Shown piece after piece: positions 5,867-9,584 of a stretch of 9,584 nt of DNA; position 1 is the stretch's first letter; every line of letters begins with the position of its first letter. A model generated the notes under the pieces. The model was not told the origin of the DNA. It saw nothing but the letters and a program-made list of their open reading frames with translations, and did no database searches. The DNA comes from an uncultured Eubacteriales bacterium (GTDB lineage: Bacteria; Bacillota; Clostridia; Lachnospirales; Lachnospiraceae), in the NCBI GenBank assembly GCA_900321915.1, contig ONXW01000300.1:1-9584 (forward strand), in the 5' to 3' direction. Position numbers and translations under genes: made by a program.

Positions 5867-7156
5867 ATGTTTGCCGACAGCGCAAAAATAGTCATAAAAT
5901 CAGGAAAAGGCGGGGACGGACATGTCAGTTTCCGCAGGGAATTATTCGTGGCGGCCGGCGGACCTGACGGCGGCGACGGAGGCCGCGGAGGCGATGTCAT
6001 TTTCCAGGTCGACAAGGGGATGAATACCCTGAATGACTTCCGCCATATGCGGAAGTATGCCGCCGGCAACGGCCAGCCCGGCGAAAAGAGAAAGCGTCAC
6101 GGCGCCGACGGAGAGGATCTCGTCATCAAGGTGCCGGAGGGGACTGTCGTAAAGGACGCCGAGTCCGGACAGGTGATTGTCGATATGTCCGGGGAAAACC
6201 AGAGGGTGGTTGTCCTGCACGGCGGCCGGGGCGGACAGGGCAATATGCACTACGCCACCGCGACAATGCAGGTCCCGCAGTACGCGCAGGCCGGAAAGCC
6301 GGCCCAGGAGCTGACGGTCCAGCTGGAGCTCAAGGTTATTGCGGACGTCGGACTGGTGGGTTTTCCGAATGTCGGCAAATCGACGCTCCTCTCCAGGGTC
6401 TCCAACGCGAGGCCTGAGATTGCCAACTACCATTTCACGACGCTGACTCCCCACCTCGGAGTAGTTGACCTCGGCGAGGGAAAAGGCTTCGTTATGGCCG
6501 ATATCCCCGGCATCATCGAGGGAGCTTCCGACGGGGCAGGCCTCGGCCTCAATTTCCTCAGACACATCGAGAGAACCCGCATCCTTATACATGTGGTGGA
6601 CGCCGCGTCCACGGAAGGGCGGGACCCGGTGGAGGATATCCGGGCGATCCTTGAGGAGCTGAAAAAGTATAATGTAGATCTTGTGAGCAGGCCGATGCTT
6701 ATCGCTGCCAACAAGACGGACGTCATCTACACGGAGGAGGGGGCGGAAGACCCCGTGGAACGCATCCGGGCTGCCTTTGAACCCGAAGGGATGAAGGTGT
6801 TCCCCATTTCCGGCGTCACCGGGAAGGGAATCCGCGAGATGCTCTGGTATGTATGGGAAACCCTGCAGACCCTCCCGAAAGAGCCTGTCGTCTATGAGTC
6901 GGAGTATGAATTCATGCCCCAGGTGGAAGACCTTCCCTATACCGTGGAGCGGGATGAGAAGGGAGTCTTTGTGGTGGAAGGACCCAAGATCGACAAGATG
7001 CTCGGGTACACAAACCTGGAATCGGAAAAGGGATTCCGTTTCTTCCAGCAGTTCCTGAAAAAATCCGGCGTGCTCGACCGCCTGGAGGAAGAAGGAATTG
7101 AGGAAGGCGATACCGTCCGGATGTACGGACATGAATTCAGTTATTACAGAGAGTAG
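5867..7156 (+). CDS. obgE: GTPase ObgE/CgtA, 50S assembly factor
   Basis: Essential GTPase that binds the large ribosomal subunit during late assembly and responds to nutrient and stress signals. The 429 residues have three domains. The glycine-rich Obg domain covers about 1-158 (GGPDGGDGGRGGDV at 31-44, HGGRGGQGN at 118-126). The G domain covers about 159-335, with P-loop GFPNVGKST (165-173), switch-I threonines T191/T192, DIPG (212-215), NKTD (282-285) and the G5 motif SGVTG (315-319). The C-terminal OCT domain found in Gram-positive Obg covers about 350-425 (GPKIDKMLGYTN ... GDTVRMYGHEF). The ATG is preceded by AAAGGAG (5851-5857) with 9 nt spacing. The gene lies in its conserved place between rpmA and yhbY, 8 nt before the latter. 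Confidence 0.98.
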   Translation: MFADSAKIVIKSGKGGDGHVSFRRELFVAAGGPDGGDGGRGGDVIFQVDKGMNTLNDFRHMRKYAAGNGQPGEKRKRHGADGEDLVIKVPEGTVVKDAESGQVIVDMSGENQRVVVLHGGRGGQGNMHYATATMQVPQYAQAGKPAQELTVQLELKVIADVGLVGFPNVGKSTLLSRVSNARPEIANYHFTTLTPHLGVVDLGEGKGFVMADIPGIIEGASDGAGLGLNFLRHIERTRILIHVVDAASTEGRDPVEDIRAILEELKKYNVDLVSRPMLIAANKTDVIYTEEGAEDPVERIRAAFEPEGMKVFPISGVTGKGIREMLWYVWETLQTLPKEPVVYESEYEFMPQVEDLPYTVERDEKGVFVVEGPKIDKMLGYTNLESEKGFRFFQQFLKKSGVLDRLEEEGIEEGDTVRMYGHEFSYYRE

Positions 7157-7164
7157 GGGGAACA

Positions 7165-7455
7165 ATGAACAGCAAGCAGAGAGCCTATCTGAAGGGACTC
7201 GCCATGACCATGGATCCTGTTTTCCAGATTGGGAAGTCCAGCCTGACCCCGGAGTTTACCGAGGCTGTCTCAGAAGCCCTGGAGGCCAGGGAACTCATCA
7301 AGATCAATGTTTTGAAAAACTGCGCGGATGACTGCCGGGAACTGGCTATGGTACTTGCGGAGCGAACCCGCTCCCAGGTAGTCCAGGTCATCGGGCGGAA
7401 GATTGTCCTGTACCGGCCGGCTAAGGATGAAAAGAAACGGAAAATCATTTTATGA
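7165..7455 (+). CDS. yhbY: YhbY/YqeI-family RNA-binding protein (CRM domain)
   Basis: Small RNA-binding protein linked to pre-50S ribosomal particles. The 96 residues are family length and consist of one CRM domain: KQRAYLKGLA (4-13), VFQIGKSSLT (19-28), EALEARELIKINVLKNC (near 37-53) and VVQVIGRKIVLYRP (near 73-86). The CRM GxxG loop, GKGG in Bacillus and GSNG in Escherichia coli, reads GKSS here (G23-S26), so the second glycine is replaced. The ribosome binding site AGGGGGAA (7155-7162) overlaps the obgE stop. The 3' end overlaps nadD by 4 nt (ATGA), so the two are likely translated together. The obgE-yhbY-nadD-yqeK order is widely conserved in Firmicutes. Confidence 0.95.
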   Translation: MNSKQRAYLKGLAMTMDPVFQIGKSSLTPEFTEAVSEALEARELIKINVLKNCADDCRELAMVLAERTRSQVVQVIGRKIVLYRPAKDEKKRKIIL

Positions 7456-8078
7456 AACGAATCGGTATTATGGGCGGAACGTTTGATCCCGTCCACCTCG
7501 GGCACCTGAATATTGCGGATCAGGCCTACCGCGAGTATCAGCTGGATGAGGTCTGGTTCATGCCTTCCCGCATTCCGCCGCACAAGCACGGCAGGCGCAT
7601 CACCTCTGCGGAAGACAGAGTGGCCATGGTCGAAGCGGCAATCTCCCCGTATCCGTGGTTTGTCTGCTCGGATTACGAACTGCGCAGGGAGGGCGGGAAT
7701 ACCTATACCGCCGATACGGTCCGGCTGCTGAAGCAGGATTATCCCGATGTCGAGTTTTATTTCATTGTCGGGGAGGATTCTGTCCGGCATATCGAATCCT
7801 GGTACCATCCGGAATACATCCTGAAGGAGATACCCCTTCTGGCCGCCCAGCGGGAAGACGAGGAGACCCTGGGGCCCGAGACGGATGAGCTCACGCCGCT
7901 CATAAAGAACCTGGAAGAGAAATACGGCGCGCGCATCGGCGTCCTTCACTGTGCGGAGATGGATATTTCCTCCGCGGAAATACGCGCTAAGATCGAATCG
8001 GGAGAGGATGTGGAGAAACTCCTTCCCCCGTCCGTCATCGATATAATCCGCACCAGGCATCTCTACAAAGACAGCTGA
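7452..8078 (+). CDS. nadD: Nicotinate-nucleotide adenylyltransferase
   Basis: Transfers AMP from ATP to nicotinate mononucleotide to give deamido-NAD, the step before NAD synthetase. The 208-residue protein is family length. It shows the nucleotidyltransferase signature GGTFDPVHLGHL (8-19) with the HxGH ATP-binding histidines H15 and H18. It also has MPSRIPPHK (37-45) in the substrate loop, a YFIVGEDS strand and W117 (ESWYHP), and ISSAEIR (172-178), equivalent to the ISSTxIR motif that contacts ATP phosphates. The ATG overlaps the yhbY stop, with no separate good ribosome binding site in front, so translation is probably coupled. yqeK begins 15 nt after the stop. Confidence 0.97.
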   Translation: MKRIGIMGGTFDPVHLGHLNIADQAYREYQLDEVWFMPSRIPPHKHGRRITSAEDRVAMVEAAISPYPWFVCSDYELRREGGNTYTADTVRLLKQDYPDVEFYFIVGEDSVRHIESWYHPEYILKEIPLLAAQREDEETLGPETDELTPLIKNLEEKYGARIGVLHCAEMDISSAEIRAKIESGEDVEKLLPPSVIDIIRTRHLYKDS

Positions 8079-8093
8079 AAAAGGAGAGGTTCC

Positions 8094-8798
8094 ATGAAAC
8101 CGGAGCATGTGGAAATCAGGGAGAAACTGAAAAAGAAGCTGAAGCCGTCCAGATATGAACACACGCTGGGCGTCTGTTATACCGCCGTAGCCCTTGCCAT
8201 GCGGTGGGGGTGTGACCTGGATAAGGCGGAGCTGGCCGGGCTTCTGCACGACTGCGCGAAGCGTTACACAAATGAAGAGATTATCGCCCAGTGCGACAGG
8301 CGGGGAGTTGTCCTCACAGAGGCGGAGAGATCCGCCCCTCCCGTGGTTCACGCGAAGCTTGGCGCCTGGATGGCGGAACACAAGTACAATGTAAGCGATC
8401 CGGAGATTCTCTCCGCCATTTCCTTCCACACCACCGGAAAGCCCGATATGTCCCTGCTGGATAAGATCATCTACGTTTCAGACTTTATCGAGCCGGGCAG
8501 GACACGGCTGGAACATCTGGAAGAATTCCGGAAGCTGGCATTTATCGATCTCGACGAGGCTTTTTTTGCCATCTGTGAGAATATTCTTCTCTATCTGGAG
8601 CGGTCCGGCGGCTTTATCGATCCGGCATCGAAAGAAACCTATGAGTATTATCTGAAAAAAAGAGAGAATAATTCTTCTTTGAAGTCGCAATTTGCCGAAC
8701 AAAATGATACAATAGAACAAGAACCAATGTCAAATCGACTGAAAGGAGCAAGAAAAGGCGGATGGCAGAAGAAATCACCAGGACGAAGGAACTCGTAA
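8094..8798 (+). CDS. yqeK: HD-domain Ap4A hydrolase YqeK with extra C-terminal tail
   Basis: HD-superfamily phosphohydrolase. The family has been shown to cleave diadenosine tetraphosphate symmetrically into two ADP. Metal-ligand residues are all in place: H23 (RYEHTLGV), H52-D53 (GLLHDCAK), H86 (VVHAKLG), H112 (SFHTTG) and D130 (VSDFIEPGR). The start has a strong AAGGAGAGG (8081-8089) 4 nt before the ATG. The protein is 234 residues, about 40 longer than usual. The fold should end near ETYEYYLKK (181-189). The rest is a polar, basic tail (NNSSLKSQF..., ending QKKSPGRRNS) coded by AT-rich DNA unlike the rest of the gene, and its last 37 nt overlap rsfS in another frame. I infer that a stop was lost and translation now runs through the former yqeK-rsfS spacer. 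Function of the core should be unaffected. Confidence 0.94.
   Translation: MKPEHVEIREKLKKKLKPSRYEHTLGVCYTAVALAMRWGCDLDKAELAGLLHDCAKRYTNEEIIAQCDRRGVVLTEAERSAPPVVHAKLGAWMAEHKYNVSDPEILSAISFHTTGKPDMSLLDKIIYVSDFIEPGRTRLEHLEEFRKLAFIDLDEAFFAICENILLYLERSGGFIDPASKETYEYYLKKRENNSSLKSQFAEQNDTIEQEPMSNRLKGARKGGWQKKSPGRRNS
8705..8713 (+). promoter_or_regulatory. Possible extended -10 promoter before rsfS
   Basis: TGATACAAT (8705-8713) matches the extended -10 form TGn-TATAAT, with one mismatch in the hexamer, and lies in an AT-rich stretch 48 nt before rsfS. There is no matching -35 at 17-nt spacing (TCGCAA at 8685-8690), and the TTGAAG at 8679-8684 is too far away at 23 nt. It sits inside the 3' tail of yqeK. 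The prediction is weak. Confidence 0.35.
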
Positions 8799-9127
8799 AA
8801 ACAGCTGTGAATGCGCTGAAAGACAAGAAGGGCGGCAATATCCGCGTCATTGACATTCACGACGTTTCCGTGGTAGCAGATTATTTCATCATCGCGGACG
8901 GCGCAAATGTCAGCCAGGTCCAGGCGCTGGCGGACAACGTGGAGGAATTCATGGAGAAGGCCGGGCAGCCGGAACACAAGACGGAAGGCTATCAGTCCGC
9001 GGGATGGATCCTTCTTGATTACGGTGACATCATCATTCACATTTTCTCCGAGGAAGACCGGCTGTTTTATGACCTGGAGCGCATCTGGCGCGACGGCAAA
9101 GTGATAGAAGATCCTGCCGGACTGTGA
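8762..9127 (+). CDS. rsfS: Ribosomal silencing factor RsfS
   Basis: Binds L14 on the large subunit and blocks joining with the 30S subunit, lowering translation when nutrients are scarce. The 121 residues are family length and contain the characteristic blocks: KGGNIRVIDIHDVSVVADYF (23-42), the IADGANVSQVQALADNV segment (about 44-60), GYQSAGWILLDYGDIIIHIF (75-94) and DRLFYDLERIWRDG (98-111). ATG 8762 is the only start consistent with the conserved N-terminus. AAAGGAG at 8742-8748 is rather far (13 nt), and AAAAGGCGG directly before the start may contribute. The first 37 nt overlap yqeK in a different frame. It is the last gene of the plus-strand run and is followed by a strong terminator. Confidence 0.96.
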   Translation: MAEEITRTKELVKTAVNALKDKKGGNIRVIDIHDVSVVADYFIIADGANVSQVQALADNVEEFMEKAGQPEHKTEGYQSAGWILLDYGDIIIHIFSEEDRLFYDLERIWRDGKVIEDPAGL

Positions 9128-9165
9128 CTCTTTTCCTGACCTTGAAATATATTACAGACAAAAAT

Positions 9166-9191
9166 AAAAAGGAGCCGAAAGGCTCCTTTTT
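9166..9191. terminator. Bidirectional intrinsic terminator between rsfS and lexA
   Basis: AAAAAGGAGCC (9166-9176) pairs with GGCTCCTTTTT (9181-9191) around a GAAA loop. The core is a 6-bp GC-rich stem, extended by A-T pairs and followed by Ts. The A-rich stretch before it (AAAATAAAAA) gives a T-run on the other strand, so it can stop both the rsfS transcript and the convergent lexA transcript. It starts 39 nt after the rsfS stop and ends 4 nt before the lexA stop. Confidence 0.93.
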
Positions 9192-9195
9192 CTGA

Positions 9196-9584
9196 TCACT
9201 TCATCATACGGAACAGCCCGATGACCTTACCCAGAATCTGCACATGATCCACAATAATGGGATCCATCTCAGAATTCTCAGGCTGCAGGCGGTAATGTCC
9301 CTTCTCTTTGTAGAAGCGTTTAACCGTCGCGGAATCATCTACGAGGGCGACGACGATCTCCCCGTTGGAGGCGGTATCCGCCTGTTCCACAATCACGCGG
9401 TCACCGCTGTAGATGCCGGCTTCAATCATGCTGTCGCCCTTGACATTCAGCATGAATGTCTGCCGGTTGGGCAGGATATCCGCGGGAATAGGAAAGTAAT
9501 CCTGGATATTCTCTTCCGCGAGAATCGGCTGGCCTGCCGCGACGGTGCCGACCAGCGGAACGTTCACGACCTCCCGGCGCGAAA
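9196..9584 (-). CDS. lexA: SOS repressor LexA, C-terminal part (5' end outside window)
   Basis: Repressor of DNA-damage genes that cleaves itself when stimulated by RecA filaments. Only the linker and the serine-protease-like C-terminal domain lie in the window. The N-terminal helix-turn-helix lies beyond the right edge. The frame stays open to base 9584 and reads [19 protein letters not shown], the conserved LexA linker, so the GTG at 9567 is an internal valine. The self-cleavage site is the Ala-Gly bond in [13 protein letters not shown]. The catalytic Ser is in [10 protein letters not shown] (codon 9430-9432) and the catalytic Lys in ATVKRFYKE (codon 9319-9321), about 37 residues later, as in Lex[11 protein letters not shown] and the C-terminus VIGLFRMMK are also typical. 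The gene converges on rsfS and shares a terminator with it. Its promoter and any SOS box are outside the window. Confidence 0.96.
   Translation of the reverse strand, partial: SRREVVNVPLVGTVAAGQPILAEENIQDYFPIPADILPNRQTFMLNVKGDSMIEAGIYSGDRVIVEQADTASNGEIVVALVDDSATVKRFYKEKGHYRLQPENSEMDPIIVDHVQILGKVIGLFRMMK

Noticed and set aside
5942..7165. Long open frame (407 codons) on the minus strand across obgE
   Set aside because: It mirrors the codon pattern of obgE, whose protein is fully conserved. The antisense product shows no recognisable domain, and GC-rich third positions commonly create such frames.
7965..7985. ISSAEIR in NadD lacking the usual Thr, considered as an active-site defect
   Set aside because: This position varies among working NadD enzymes, and all other motifs are intact.
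7185..8429. Long minus-strand frame (414 codons) across yhbY, nadD and yqeK
   Set aside because: It lies opposite three clearly conserved genes, and its translation has no recognisable motif.
9565..9567. GTG at 9567 as a true start of a short LexA-like protein
   Set aside because: The residues before it (SRREV) continue the conserved LexA linker to the window edge, so the gene is simply cut by the window.

Overview
The window reads as a chromosomal core-genome segment of a Gram-positive anaerobe of class Clostridia, most like the Lachnospiraceae. The evidence is the rplU-prp-rpmA-obgE block with a Prp-processed L27, the obgE-yhbY-nadD-yqeK-rsfS order, a Firmicutes-type RecU, a LexA repressor, and the clostridial radical SAM / radical SAM-linked protein pair placed beside RNase G. 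By eye the base composition is moderately GC-rich, high for this group. I see no mobile element, CRISPR array, tRNA or rRNA.

Layout. Positions 1-4740 form a tightly packed plus-strand run. It holds the 3' end of an RluA-family pseudouridine synthase, recU, a large uncharacterised radical SAM protein, its small partner (DUF2344/TIGR03936-type), and a short RNase G-type endoribonuclease. Spacings are 9 nt or less and several genes overlap. A 120-nt gap (4741-4860) follows, carrying a good promoter and a structured leader resembling the L21 autoregulatory leader. Then come rplU (L21), prp (the protease that trims L27) and rpmA (L27). A short gap with a strong hairpin but a weak T-run leads into obgE, yhbY, nadD, yqeK and rsfS. 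A bidirectional hairpin terminator (9166-9191) separates this run from the convergent minus-strand lexA, which runs off the right edge.

How the genes fit together. Most products act on RNA or the ribosome: rRNA pseudouridylation, RNase G processing, L21 and L27, L27 maturation, 50S assembly (ObgE, YhbY) and subunit silencing (RsfS). Two act in nucleotide metabolism (NadD for NAD, YqeK for diadenosine tetraphosphate) and two in DNA repair (RecU, LexA). The radical SAM pair has no established function. Its conserved place among RNA and ribosome genes makes it the best candidate here for an undescribed activity.

Points for a second look are the radical SAM pair with a cobalamin-domain-like N-terminus and a C-terminal cysteine cluster, an RNase G that stops just before the usual Zn-link cysteines, and a YqeK whose extra C-terminal tail looks like translated former intergenic DNA. 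I see no wholly novel multi-gene system: this is mainly a conserved housekeeping region.
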